Positions 15,469-24,164 of a DNA stretch of 64,000 bases are shown piece by piece; within the stretch, counting starts at the first letter, position 1; each line of letters starts with the position of its first letter. Source of the DNA: Methanobacteriota archaeon (GTDB taxonomy: Archaea > Halobacteriota > Methanomicrobia > Methanomicrobiales > Methanoculleaceae); assembly GCA_023393455.1 (NCBI GenBank), contig JAEWLJ010000007.1, positions 62,001 to 126,000 of the forward strand, written 5' to 3'. Below the pieces are notes generated by a model. That model ran no database searches. It was not told where the DNA came from and saw only the letters and a list, made by a program, of their open reading frames with translations. A program made the position numbers and the translations under genes.

Positions 15469-16350
15469 TCATCCGGCCGCCACTTCCTCTCCCAGCGTGA
15501 GCCCCACGATCTCCCTGACCGCCTGCCCGAACGGCTCCCACGCAACCGGGGGCACCCGGCACCGTCCGGCGTCCGCCAGCCGGGCGGCCGCACCGCTCAC
15601 CTCCCGCTCGAGCACCCATCCGAGCGTCTGCCCCGTTCCGTTCCCCTCCAGGACAGACCGGAGGAGGAGCGCCTCCGACCCCGGCTGGCGGCGGGTGCCG
15701 CCGGTTGCGCGGAGATCCGCGATGTCGTCGGCGACCTGCATCGCCTTCCCGGCGGCGAGACCGAACTCGCCGAACGCGGCGACGACCGCATCCTCCTCCC
15801 CCGTCGTCATGGCCCCCCAGGCAGCCGCGAGCAAGAAGAGGCACCCCGTCTTTCTGGCGACGATCGCGTCGTAGAGTTCGGCCGCCGGGAGATCCGGCCC
15901 CCCGAGCATCTCCCAGGCCACGCCCCGGGCCATCCTCCGCTGGGCCGACGCGAGCATCGTCACGTACCCGGCACCGTAGGGGGCAGCGAGCGCGTAGGGG
16001 AGGGCGAGGATGCCGACGGCGTCGAGAATTGCCCGTCCGTCTCCCCGGGCGAGGTGGAGAGACGGTGCTCCACGCCGGGTAGCATCCCCGTCCAGCATAT
16101 CGTCGAGGATGAGGCTTGCGGCGTGGGCGAACTCAACGGCGCAGGCGAGATCGAGCGCCTGGCGGGTGGGCGCCGTCGCGGGGGCGAGACCGGCGTGAAC
16201 ATAGAGGAGGAGCCCCGCCCGCATCCGCTTCCCCTGGAGCAGGAGCGGGAGGACTCCGGGATCGATTCCACCCTCGCTGTTCGCCACTTCCTCGATCCGG
16301 CGGTCGAGAACGGGCCGGATATCCTCCAGGTATTCGCGAAACGGTATCAT
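15469..16350 (-). CDS. Polyprenyl synthase family protein
   Basis: A 293-residue all-helical prenyltransferase. The substrate-binding motifs are GKRMRAG, the first aspartate motif DDMLDGD (about residues 82-88) and the second DDIAD (about 204-208), both intact in the DDxxD pattern. The family condenses isopentenyl diphosphate with allylic diphosphates to make C15-C25 or longer chains; product length cannot be read reliably here. Archaeal GGPP synthases are usually nearer 320 residues, so this may be a divergent paralogue. Confidence 0.8.
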   Translation of the reverse strand: MIPFREYLEDIRPVLDRRIEEVANSEGGIDPGVLPLLLQGKRMRAGLLLYVHAGLAPATAPTRQALDLACAVEFAHAASLILDDMLDGDATRRGAPSLHLARGDGRAILDAVGILALPYALAAPYGAGYVTMLASAQRRMARGVAWEMLGGPDLPAAELYDAIVARKTGCLFLLAAAWGAMTTGEEDAVVAAFGEFGLAAGKAMQVADDIADLRATGGTRRQPGSEALLLRSVLEGNGTGQTLGWVLEREVSGAAARLADAGRCRVPPVAWEPFGQAVREIVGLTLGEEVAAG

Positions 16351-16411
16351 GGCCTGTCACCCCCGGAGCACCGGTACACCCCGATAAGACCCTCCGCCGG
16401 TAAAAAAAGGT

Positions 16412-17416
16412 GTGGGTTCCCGGGTGCCGTGGATACCTTCATTGCCCTCCGCGACCCCGGGCCTTCCGGGAGTGGGATGGCGGTTGAGTTTCAAGGAGAT
16501 AGGATACCTCGAACCCGGCGATGCGTTCGGAGACTGGCTCGCGGGCGTCCTCACCGACCGGGTACCAGAACGGTGCAGCGAGGTCCGGGTCTACCGGGTG
16601 GAACCCGCATCGCACGTCGTCTGTCGTTACGAGTTTGCCGGTGCCTCGTTCAGCGTGGTCGGCAAGTTCTTCGGTGCGCCGACGGGTGCGAAGACCTGCT
16701 ACAACGCCGATGCGGCGATGAAGAACGAAGTTCGCCAGCTCTGTCGTGCGTCCTGCTGGATCCGCGTTCCCCGTGCCATCGCCACGAACAGCCGGTTTCA
16801 CTCGGTCCTCGTGACCGAGTATCACCCCGGCCCGACACTCCGCGAGCTCCTCGATGCGGGGGTATCCCTCTACGAACCCCTGGCCGGCGTCGCGCACCTG
16901 CTCCGCCGGCTCCACGACGGTACGCGAACCTCATGCAAGCGAGAGCGCAGCTTCGCCTACTTTCACGCGCTGCTCGACCAGAACGCTCTCCCGGTCTCCC
17001 GGAGGAGAGAGTTCGAGCGCCTGCTCGGGGAGTGGTGGCACAGCCCGGTGATCGGCCCTGATGCCGGTTGCATGGTCCACGGCGACGCCACGCTCAGCAA
17101 CTACCTCTTCAACGGCGATATCTGCGCCATCGACTTCGAAGGCGCCCGGAACCATACTCACCCGGTCCACGACCTCGGGATCCTGGCCGCGGAACTCAAG
17201 ACATCGGCCGGGATCGGCTCGAAGGCCGAGGACTACATCGGTCACCTGCTCTGGCATTACAGCAGGAGCAAGGAAGAGTTCCGGCGCCATACCACCGTTC
17301 TCCCCTTCTTCATGGCGCTCGGGTACCTCAGGATCGCCCGGCTGCCCTGGCGGGCGGCGGAGCGTGACCGACTTTTAGTGGAGGCTGAGGCGTGTCTTTG
17401 CGCGATCCACCGGTAG
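16412..17416 (+). CDS. Aminoglycoside phosphotransferase (APH)/choline-kinase-like protein
   Basis: Has the APH-type kinase catalytic core: MVHGDATLSNYLF (HGD-x4-N, near residues 225-237) and the metal-binding Asp in CAIDFEGARN, with a preceding LRRLHDGTRTSCKR segment. The target could be a sugar, lipid alcohol or small metabolite. The listed GTG start includes ~24 Pro/Ser-rich residues; a TTG at 16484 (LSFKEIGYLEPGD) is an equally plausible start. Its 3' end overlaps the HAD hydrolase gene by 25 bp, so the pair is probably co-expressed and functionally linked. Confidence 0.75.
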   Translation: MGSRVPWIPSLPSATPGLPGVGWRLSFKEIGYLEPGDAFGDWLAGVLTDRVPERCSEVRVYRVEPASHVVCRYEFAGASFSVVGKFFGAPTGAKTCYNADAAMKNEVRQLCRASCWIRVPRAIATNSRFHSVLVTEYHPGPTLRELLDAGVSLYEPLAGVAHLLRRLHDGTRTSCKRERSFAYFHALLDQNALPVSRRREFERLLGEWWHSPVIGPDAGCMVHGDATLSNYLFNGDICAIDFEGARNHTHPVHDLGILAAELKTSAGIGSKAEDYIGHLLWHYSRSKEEFRRHTTVLPFFMALGYLRIARLPWRAAERDRLLVEAEACLCAIHR

Positions 17417-18054
17417 AAGGGGTTCTCTTCGACTGCTACGGGACGCTCATCGATATCCTGAGCGACGAACACGATATCAAGACCTACCGGTGCCTCTCAC
17501 GGTGGCTCCTCTACCAGGGTGCCCGGATAGCCCCGGAACGCCTGCGGGCGTGCTACACCGGCCGGGTGCGGGAGGCGGCCGACCGGACTGGGGAGCCCCA
17601 CCCCGAGGTGCGGGTCGAGGAGGTCTTTGCCGGCATCTGCGCTGAACACAGCATCGGGGAGATCGATACCGTGCGGCTCGGTGCCGAGACCACCCGGACG
17701 TTCCGGGCCGCGTCGATCCGGCGTCTCGGTGTCATCGAGGCGAGCCGGAGGCTGCTCGACCGGTTTTGCAAGCAGAAGACAGGGGCCGTCTCGAACGGGC
17801 AGCGGGTCTTCTCGGAGCAGGAGATGCGGGCGTTCGACCTCTACGATCGTCTCGACTTTGTCATCTTCTCCTCAGATCTCGGCTACCAGAAGCCGGACCC
17901 ACGGATATACGCGGCGGCCCTCGACCGGATGAAACTCCCCGCCCGAAATGTCCTCTTCATCGGGGACAACCCCGAAAACGACGTCGACGCGCCCCGGGAG
18001 ATCGGCATGCAGGCGTTGCACATCGAGGAGGCGTGGCGGCGCTACGGGGTCTGA
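17392..18054 (+). CDS. HAD-superfamily hydrolase (subfamily IA)
   Basis: A 220-residue phosphatase-type HAD protein. Motif I is GVLFDCYGTLID (nucleophile Asp; the second Asp position is Tyr-Gly as in haloacid dehalogenase-like members), motif II AVSNGQR, motif III Lys in GYQKPDPRIY, motif IV GDNPENDV. GTG start behind GGAGG at 7 bases. It begins inside the end of the phosphotransferase-like gene, so a kinase/phosphatase pair acting on one metabolite is possible but unproved. Confidence 0.85.
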   Translation: MSLRDPPVEGVLFDCYGTLIDILSDEHDIKTYRCLSRWLLYQGARIAPERLRACYTGRVREAADRTGEPHPEVRVEEVFAGICAEHSIGEIDTVRLGAETTRTFRAASIRRLGVIEASRRLLDRFCKQKTGAVSNGQRVFSEQEMRAFDLYDRLDFVIFSSDLGYQKPDPRIYAAALDRMKLPARNVLFIGDNPENDVDAPREIGMQALHIEEAWRRYGV

Positions 18055-18152
18055 CGACGGCGAGCTCGCTCAAACCGGGGTGGAACGTCGGCTGAAACGG
18101 CATCTCTACCGTGTCGGGATGGAAAAGATCGATCTTGCCGCCAGATTCTCCT

Positions 18153-18977
18153 CTATGCCATCTGCGCCAGGATGTGCTGCACCGTCTCGGGATATTGCTT
18201 CTCAAGCTGGTTCTTCTTGAGATTCTCCCTCACGATCCACCGGATATCCTGGTCATCAAGGGTCGCAAGCTGCCGCAGATACTCAAAGCCGGGCGTGGGG
18301 AGAGCGGCGATGACCACGCTGTGCGTGTAGCCGAGCGACTTTCGGAGCGCACGGAAGGCCTCGGACCGCCGCTCTTCCGCGGTGTAGATCCGGATCAGGA
18401 TCTTTCGGTGGAACCGGAGCGCCGCCTCTGCGAGATCGGGCTCGTCCAGGAGATCCGGTTCGGCGATCCCCGCGATCGCGGCCCGCATGGCAAGCCAGGA
18501 ACCCCCCTCCACCCAGACCTCCAGCTCCGTTACCGCCGTATCGCGCTGCCGGGAGAGGAGATCCTGAAGCCCCATCGCCACCGCTTCCCTGATCCGCCAC
18601 CGCGGGTCGAGGGAGGCCTCCGCGAGGTGCGTGAGCGCCGCGCCGACGCATCCCGGTGAGACCGACCCGATCGCCCCGATACCCCGAACACCGCAGAACC
18701 CGAGGAACTCGTGCGGGTCGCCCGACGGGGCATCTTCCGGAGAGACGCAGGCAAGCTCGACGCAGAGGTCCCAGAGCAGACGCAGGTCGTCGGAATCGAC
18801 AATGGCAAACTCCTGCACGGTCCCGGAAAACGCCTCCGCAAGCTCCAGGTTCGCCCGGGGTCCAGGAAGACAGCTCCCCGCGACAAGGTAGGCAAGCAGG
18901 TCTCCGGCGTCGCCGCTCGAGAGAAAACCTGTGAGCAGCCGGGCAACCTCCTTGATATGGGTCTCTTTATGGGTCAT
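18153..18977 (-). CDS. HEAT-like helical repeat protein
   Basis: A 274-residue protein of helical pairs without membrane segments or catalytic motifs. Segments such as LDPRWRIREAVAMGLQDLL and DDQDIRWIVRENLKKNQLEK have the spacing of HEAT/armadillo units. Probably a protein-binding scaffold. It is convergent with the HAD gene and 42 bp downstream of the small GTPase gene on the same strand, a possible two-gene unit. Confidence 0.65.
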   Translation of the reverse strand: MTHKETHIKEVARLLTGFLSSGDAGDLLAYLVAGSCLPGPRANLELAEAFSGTVQEFAIVDSDDLRLLWDLCVELACVSPEDAPSGDPHEFLGFCGVRGIGAIGSVSPGCVGAALTHLAEASLDPRWRIREAVAMGLQDLLSRQRDTAVTELEVWVEGGSWLAMRAAIAGIAEPDLLDEPDLAEAALRFHRKILIRIYTAEERRSEAFRALRKSLGYTHSVVIAALPTPGFEYLRQLATLDDQDIRWIVRENLKKNQLEKQYPETVQHILAQMA

Positions 18978-19019
18978 TGTCCGTAGAGAAGAACGATCCC
19001 GGGGAAGTAAAAATGATCG

Positions 19020-19505
19020 CTATCGCGGGGTCAGGGTCGCGACAAAGGCGCCAAGCGCCGCATGGACGTTCTCGCCGTTCCGCGCGGAGATCGGGTGCAC
19101 CGTCTCCCCGGGGAGGGCGTGGCTGACGGCCTCGGGTGCCGCACCAGGGCAGTCGCATTTGTTCGCCATGAACGCAAGCGGCACGTCGAGGGGCTTCAAC
19201 TGGTCATAGAAGTACCTCGTCATCGCGTCCACGCCCGTCGTGGCATCCACAACGATGATCGCGCCGTCCATCCCGCGCGAGATGATCTGCCGGACAAACT
19301 CGAACCGCTCCTGCCCCGGCGTCCCGAAGAGGAAGACGGACTTGTCTCTCACCGTCAATCGGCCGAAATCGAATGCAACGGTCGTGGGGCCACCTTCCGA
19401 GGACGCCTCGATGTGGCGGCTGCGGGGATCGAGGGCCTGGATGAAACTGGACTTGCCTGCGTTGAAGGAACCGAAAACGACGATCTTGAGCCTGCCTTCT
19501 GCCAT
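19020..19505 (-). CDS. Small Ras/Arf-like GTP-binding protein
   Basis: A 161-residue single-domain GTPase. G1 is GSFNAGKSS, a switch I Thr lies in GGPTTVAF, G3 is LFGTPGQERF (Gly-Thr-Pro-Gly in place of DTAGQ), G4 NKCD, and G5-like SARNGE. No lipidation motif. Related archaeal and bacterial MglA-type GTPases act with roadblock/LC7 proteins, but none is adjacent. A TATA-like run near 19529-19541 on the minus strand would give a very short leader. Confidence 0.85.
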   Translation of the reverse strand: MAEGRLKIVVFGSFNAGKSSFIQALDPRSRHIEASSEGGPTTVAFDFGRLTVRDKSVFLFGTPGQERFEFVRQIISRGMDGAIIVVDATTGVDAMTRYFYDQLKPLDVPLAFMANKCDCPGAAPEAVSHALPGETVHPISARNGENVHAALGAFVATLTPR

Positions 19506-19681
19506 TATATCCTCTATCTACGTCAGGATGATTTAGAGTTTCGCTATGGAGGCACCGTGGTGTGGATAGAAGCGTATCCGACCGCCGACAAGAAAAATCC
19601 TTCCGCCCCGATGGAGGGAGAAACAATCGCCCTTCCGCTCCGCCAGGGTTTCTGCGCCGCCCGGCGCAACCGCCCAACATC

Positions 19682-19689
19682 CATATAAC
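19682..19689 (+). promoter_or_regulatory. TATA box giving a probable leaderless mRNA
   Basis: CATATAAC is centred about 27 bases before the ATG of the next gene (19713), so transcription should begin at or next to the start codon. Confidence 0.5.
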
Positions 19690-19712
19690 CAGCGGATATC
19701 CAAGGTACTGGT

Positions 19713-20066
19713 ATGGAGCCGGACGAAGTGGACGTTATCGCGCAGGAGATCATGGTCACCCTGGACAACCTCTTCCTTGCAGAAAAGCAGGCGCGGCTCC
19801 AGATCTCCGCACTTGAGGAACGGCAGCATCCCCTGGCCGCGACGTTCGAGATGGTCAGCGACATGGATGCGGGCACCGCCATAGAGGAGGCGCTTGCCGG
19901 GCTCGGATTCGAGTACCACACCATCGACGAGGACGCCGAGCTCTGGATCTCGGACGAGCACGCGCTGATGGTCTTCCTTTACTTCACCGACCCGGACGGG
20001 CGGTACTACAACTACCGGATCGTCGCGTTCGACGTCGTCGGCGAGAAAGAGGAGCTGCCCGCATGA
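19713..20066 (+). CDS. Hypothetical protein (117 aa)
   Basis: An acidic soluble protein with an N-terminal helix (EVDVIAQEIMVTLDNLFLAEKQ) that could form a coiled coil, followed by an alpha/beta part (GFEYHTIDEDAELWISDEHA ... FYFTD-like strand). No recognised motif. No ribosome-binding element is evident and the upstream TATA box suggests a leaderless message. It overlaps a weak upstream reading of the HEAT-repeat gene but not the preferred start at 20174. Confidence 0.65.
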   Translation: MEPDEVDVIAQEIMVTLDNLFLAEKQARLQISALEERQHPLAATFEMVSDMDAGTAIEEALAGLGFEYHTIDEDAELWISDEHALMVFLYFTDPDGRYYNYRIVAFDVVGEKEELPA

Positions 20067-20123
20067 TCGGCGTGGAGGCGGCGAACCTTCCGCCGGCAGG
20101 GAGGAGAGATGCCGTGCCAGATA

Positions 20124-20130
20124 CTATATA
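20124..20130 (+). promoter_or_regulatory. Promoter of the HEAT-repeat/aminopeptidase operon
   Basis: CTATATA within GATACTATATACTG predicts a start near 20154, about 20 bases before the ATG at 20174 and just ahead of its GGGAGGGG ribosome-binding element (20161-20168). Confidence 0.5.
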
Positions 20131-20173
20131 CTGTAAACGAGATCGGGTGCAGCGAGAACCGGGAGGGGTCGGG

Positions 20174-20704
20174 ATGGAGCGCTCGGTAAAACGCCTCATG
20201 GAAGATAGGGAGAAACGGCGCGAGGAGAACATCGGCAAGTACATCGAACTGCTCTCGGACGAGTGCATCCCCTACCGGCTGCGGGCGGCCGAGGCGCTCG
20301 GATACTGCGCCGACCCCCGCGCAGTCGAGCCGCTGATCGCCGCCCTCGCGGACCGCGAGAACGAGGTGCGGTGGGTTGCCGCACAGGCGCTTGGGAGGCT
20401 CTGCGATACGCGGGCGGTCGAACCGCTCCTCGCCCTCCTCGATGACCGCGAACGGTGGACGCGGCGCGGTGCCGCCTGGTCGCTCGGCGAGATCGGTGAC
20501 CGGCGCGCGGTCGAGCCCCTCCTCGCCCTTCTCGGCGACGAAAAGAAAGATGTCAGGCTGACCGCCGCCGAAGCGCTCGGAAAACTCCGTGACGTGCGGG
20601 CGGCAGATCCCCTCTCCGCCGCGCTCGAGGGCGAGGAGGAACCCGAGGTCCGGACGGCAATCCGCCGGACGCTTCGCGAGATAACCGGCGAGGCGGGATT
20701 TTGA
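20174..20704 (+). CDS. PBS-lyase-type HEAT-repeat protein
   Basis: From the ATG at 20174 (GGGAGGGG five bases upstream) the protein has 176 residues. After a charged N-terminal helix (MERSVKRLMEDREKRREENI) come about five ~31-residue repeats carrying the A-x2-ALG-x4-RAVEPL signature (AEALGYCADPRAVEPLIAAL, AQALGRLCDTRAVEPLLALL, and so on). Such repeats are protein-binding scaffolds or bind lyase substrates. Its stop overlaps the TTG start of the aminopeptidase gene, so the two are coupled. The frame is open upstream to 20063, but the TATA box and ribosome-binding site favour the later start. Confidence 0.85.
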   Translation: MERSVKRLMEDREKRREENIGKYIELLSDECIPYRLRAAEALGYCADPRAVEPLIAALADRENEVRWVAAQALGRLCDTRAVEPLLALLDDRERWTRRGAAWSLGEIGDRRAVEPLLALLGDEKKDVRLTAAEALGKLRDVRAADPLSAALEGEEEPEVRTAIRRTLREITGEAGF

Positions 20705-23553
20705 CCCCCGATGGAGAGCGGAGGCTCTTTCGCTACTATCCGGAGGACTTCGGAGCACTCCCCGTCCGGGTCGTCCACATGGACCTTGTCTTCGACGTCT
20801 ACGACGGCCACACCCGGGTCTCCTCCGCCCTCACCGCCGAGACGCTCGACGCACCGCTCCCGTCGCTCTCCCTGAACGCCCGCGACCTGGACATCCTCCG
20901 TGTAGAGTCCGCCGGATACGCCGTCACCCACATCTATGACCGGGACGCGGCGACCCTCACCGTCGCCTTCGATCCCCCCGTCCCGCCCCGGACACGGTTC
21001 ACCCTCGATACCGAGACGATCTGCCGGCCGAGCACCCACATCCTCGAAGGCCTCTACTACGATGGGTTGTGCTCCGGCGGGCCGCCCACCCAGATCACCC
21101 AGTGCCAGCAGTGGGGGTTCCAGCGGCTGGTCCCGTGCCTCGACGACATGACCGCGAAGTGCACTTACTCGACGACGATCATCGCGGATAACGGGTATTC
21201 GGCCACCATATCGAACGGCGACCCGGCAGGGGCCCGAATCCCCTGCGCCCCCGGCCGCTCCATGCAGCGATACGAGAACACGAAGACGCCGATGGCGCCC
21301 TACCTCTTCTTCCTCGGGGTGGGGTGCTACGACACCCACCGGCGGGAGTTCGAGTATCCCGACGGGCGGACGTTCGTCCTCGAACTCCTCGTGAAACCCG
21401 GCTCCGATGCGGCGGCGGCAGAGCGTGCGCTCGATATTCTCGCGGACGCAGTGATGTGGGTCCACCTCTTCACCGGCCCGGCGCAGTACCGCGACCGCGA
21501 GACCCGGGAAGAGGTGTGGCGGCTCGTGCAGGTGCGCGACGGGGCGAGACGCTCCGGTGACGCCCAGACGCTCGAAGAGACCCGCAAGTCACTCAAATAC
21601 CTCATCTCGACCATCACCCCGGGGTATGCCTACACCGGGGCGGTCTACCGGGAGATCGCCATGCAGAACTCCGACTTCGGCGGGATGGAGAACGTCGGGA
21701 ACACGACGATCGCCGCGAACCGGATCATGCCCGGGCCGGAGACCACCGACCCGGCCTTCGAGTACCTGGTCAGGGTGAAGGCCCACGAGTACTACCACAA
21801 CGAGAACGGCTCCGAGGTGACAGGATGGAGCCCGTTCGAGATCTGGCTCAACGAGGCCGTGACCGTCCACGTCGAGAACCAGCACCATGCCTTCCTCTTC
21901 GGTGAGACCTACTCGCGCATCAAGACGGTGCTCGACCTCCTCGACCCCGCGGCCGGGACGCTCACCCTCGACCGGGGCGCAGGGTCGATGCCGATCGAAC
22001 CGGACGGTTTCAACGACCCGAACGACCTCATCACGGGCGTCACCTACGTGAAAGCCCCCGAGTTCGTCAGGATGATCGAGACATTGATGGGGAAAGAGGT
22101 ATTTGCCGAAGCGCTCGGCCGCTACCACGACCGGTTCCGGCACGCGAACGCCTCGCGGGCGGACTGGCTGCACTGCATGGAGGAGGTCTCGGGGCAGGAC
22201 TTCACGGGAATGGCTGCGGTCTGGCTGAAGGAGAAGGAGTACCCGGTCCTCACGGTGACGCCCGGGTACGACCCGGCCGGACGGCGGTTCACCCTCTCAT
22301 ACCGCCAGAGCCGGTCACCCGGCGGCCGAACCTGGGAGTTCCCGTTCCGGTTCGCGCTCGTCGATGTCACTGGCGGGGATATCCGGGAGGAGACCGTCCG
22401 GATCGCCGACGAGGCCGGAGAGATCGTCCTCGACGGCGTCGACCGGCCCGCGTTCCTCTCGCTCAACCGCGGCTACTCATTCTACGGTAAGACGGCGTAC
22501 CGGCCGCCGGAGGATGAGCTCTACCTCCAGGTCGAGAGAGACCCCGATACCGTCGGCCGGTTCACCGCGTTCCTCGCACTCGCCGACCGGGAGATGCTCC
22601 GGCTCCTCGAGGACCCACGCGCGACGGTCTCGAAGCGGTTTCCCGATCTCTGCGCCACCCTCCTCGCCGACGACGCCCTCATGGAGGAGGCGGGCGGGCA
22701 GTTCCTGACCATCTTCCCCTCGGTCGAGGACGAGCGGTTCGCCCACCACTACCGGGCGCTCCACGACGCCCGGCAGGCGATCTATGCCGCCGTCGCCGCA
22801 CGGGGCGGCGAGACCCTCCTTCGCGTCTACCGTCAGGCGGCAGGAGCGCCCCCCTCAGGGCCGGGCAGCCTGGAGGAGGAGGCCGCGGCGATCCGGCGAC
22901 GGCAGAGGAAGAACACCTGCCTCTCGATCTTCGCGACCCTCGACACGGCGGAGGTCCATCACCTGCTCCTCCGCCAGTTCCAGGAGGCGACGGCCGCAAC
23001 CGACCGCCTCGCCGCATTCTCGCGGATCCTCGAGAGCAGCATCCCGGAACGCCTGGATATCCTTGATCGGTTCGCGGCCGAATCAGCGAAGAGTCCCGTC
23101 GCGTGGGAGTCGTTCCTCGCCACGGTCGCCGCAAGCGACTGCGGCGACCTCGTCTCCATCCTGCAGCGTATCGAGTCCTCGCCCGCCTTCTCGATCGAGC
23201 AGGCCGACCAGCAACGGGCACTCTATGGGCGGTTCGCACTGAACCGGAAGCGGTCGCTCGAGACCGAAGAGGGGCGAGGCTACCTCGCGGAGATCCTCCG
23301 GCGGCTCGCCCCGGTCAACGAGTACAGCACCGTCCGGGCTCTCGATGCGTTCGCATTCATCGATGCGATGGAGCCCCGCCACCGGGTCCCGGCGGTCGCG
23401 GTGCTCGCCGACCTCCTCGCCACCCTCGATGCCGGGGCGTATCCGGCCGTCTACAACAACGCCCGCCGCTTCCTCCTCGGCGCCCCGGAGGCCGTCCGCG
23501 CCTACGAAGCGGAGCACGGGGGGATCCCGGCACTCAGAAGTCCCGCCCCCTGA
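20701..23553 (+). CDS. M1-family aminopeptidase
   Basis: A large (950-residue) gluzincin. The exopeptidase motif GGMEN occurs at about residue 325 and the zinc site is HEYYH followed after 18 residues by Glu in WLNEAV, i.e. HExxH-x18-E. The N-terminal beta domain, catalytic core and a long helical C-terminal domain resemble bacterial PepN. No signal peptide, so probably cytosolic peptide breakdown. The start is TTG (TTGACC), overlapping the TGA of the HEAT-repeat gene. Confidence 0.92.
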   Translation: MTPDGERRLFRYYPEDFGALPVRVVHMDLVFDVYDGHTRVSSALTAETLDAPLPSLSLNARDLDILRVESAGYAVTHIYDRDAATLTVAFDPPVPPRTRFTLDTETICRPSTHILEGLYYDGLCSGGPPTQITQCQQWGFQRLVPCLDDMTAKCTYSTTIIADNGYSATISNGDPAGARIPCAPGRSMQRYENTKTPMAPYLFFLGVGCYDTHRREFEYPDGRTFVLELLVKPGSDAAAAERALDILADAVMWVHLFTGPAQYRDRETREEVWRLVQVRDGARRSGDAQTLEETRKSLKYLISTITPGYAYTGAVYREIAMQNSDFGGMENVGNTTIAANRIMPGPETTDPAFEYLVRVKAHEYYHNENGSEVTGWSPFEIWLNEAVTVHVENQHHAFLFGETYSRIKTVLDLLDPAAGTLTLDRGAGSMPIEPDGFNDPNDLITGVTYVKAPEFVRMIETLMGKEVFAEALGRYHDRFRHANASRADWLHCMEEVSGQDFTGMAAVWLKEKEYPVLTVTPGYDPAGRRFTLSYRQSRSPGGRTWEFPFRFALVDVTGGDIREETVRIADEAGEIVLDGVDRPAFLSLNRGYSFYGKTAYRPPEDELYLQVERDPDTVGRFTAFLALADREMLRLLEDPRATVSKRFPDLCATLLADDALMEEAGGQFLTIFPSVEDERFAHHYRALHDARQAIYAAVAARGGETLLRVYRQAAGAPPSGPGSLEEEAAAIRRRQRKNTCLSIFATLDTAEVHHLLLRQFQEATAATDRLAAFSRILESSIPERLDILDRFAAESAKSPVAWESFLATVAASDCGDLVSILQRIESSPAFSIEQADQQRALYGRFALNRKRSLETEEGRGYLAEILRRLAPVNEYSTVRALDAFAFIDAMEPRHRVPAVAVLADLLATLDAGAYPAVYNNARRFLLGAPEAVRAYEAEHGGIPALRSPAP

Positions 23554-23577
23554 CGCCCATAGATCTCCCGGCCGCGA

Positions 23578-23778
23578 TCACCACCTCACACCGAAGATCG
23601 GCTCCTCCTCGACGAGGTTCGTGATCCTCCGGACGCTCGCCTCCACCGGGACGTCCTCTCCGCGGCAGAGCCCGATTTTGAGTTGTTCCAGGCCTGCAGC
23701 CACCGAGTCGTCCTTCGAGCGAACGCCGCTGACCGTCACTCGAAACGTCAGCGTCACCAGCCATTGCGTCGTCTCCAT
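23578..23778 (-). CDS. Small hypothetical protein (66 aa)
   Basis: Begins METTQWLVTLTFRVTVSGVR and is preceded by AGGGGG. The alternating hydrophobic pattern predicts a small beta-rich fold with a helix (DDSVAAGLEQLKIG). The open frame continues upstream to 23916, but that part does not look like protein. Function unknown; convergent with the aminopeptidase gene. Confidence 0.6.
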   Translation of the reverse strand: METTQWLVTLTFRVTVSGVRSKDDSVAAGLEQLKIGLCRGEDVPVEASVRRITNLVEEEPIFGVRW

Positions 23779-24111
23779 CTCTTCCCCCTCTGAGCGTGGG
23801 CGGAGTATACCGCCGGCGGGAGATAAAGACAGCTCATGACCGGGAGGCGACAGATCGGATACCTCTTTTTCCAGCAAAAAAAGAGTGGATTGATGGGCGA
23901 GACCGGAGAGCAGCACGGCATTATGAGAACGTACAGAGAGGTGCTAAAGCGTTTCATCACGAATGGAGGTATCGTTGCAGTCACGCATCCGGTCGACCAA
24001 CCCCGTACCTGCCCGCCGTATCCCGGCCACAATATAATTCTAGTACGATAAAAGGTTTCCGCGGCACCTATCGTAACACCCCACCCCGGGCAGACGGGAG
24101 CAGCCACCCAC
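23779..24111. other. Intergenic region without a supportable gene
   Basis: About 330 bp between the 66-residue minus-strand gene and the exported-protein/ABC operon. Open frames here are short and lack coding character. An A/T run at about 24030-24040 (ACAATATAATT) could be an additional promoter. Confidence 0.4.
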
Positions 24112-24115
24112 AACG

Positions 24116-24123
24116 CATATATA
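24116..24123 (+). promoter_or_regulatory. Promoter of the CARDB-ABC transporter operon
   Basis: CATATATA within CAACGCATATATACCC, centred about 45 bases before the GTG at 24165, predicts a ~20-base leader containing GAGGTGAGGA. Confidence 0.55.
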
Positions 24124-24164
24124 CCCGCCGCGAACTCCGGGACTCCGCACAGAAGAGGTGAGGA

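Noticed and set aside
15220..17061. A 613-codon plus-strand open frame
   Set aside because: It runs antisense to the polyprenyl synthase and tautomerase and overlaps the kinase-like gene in another frame; Arg/Pro/Gly-rich with no motif.
17392..18054. Epoxide hydrolase or dehalogenase assignment for the HAD protein
   Set aside because: Motifs fit the general subfamily IA HAD phosphatases; nothing in the cap region supports a narrower call.
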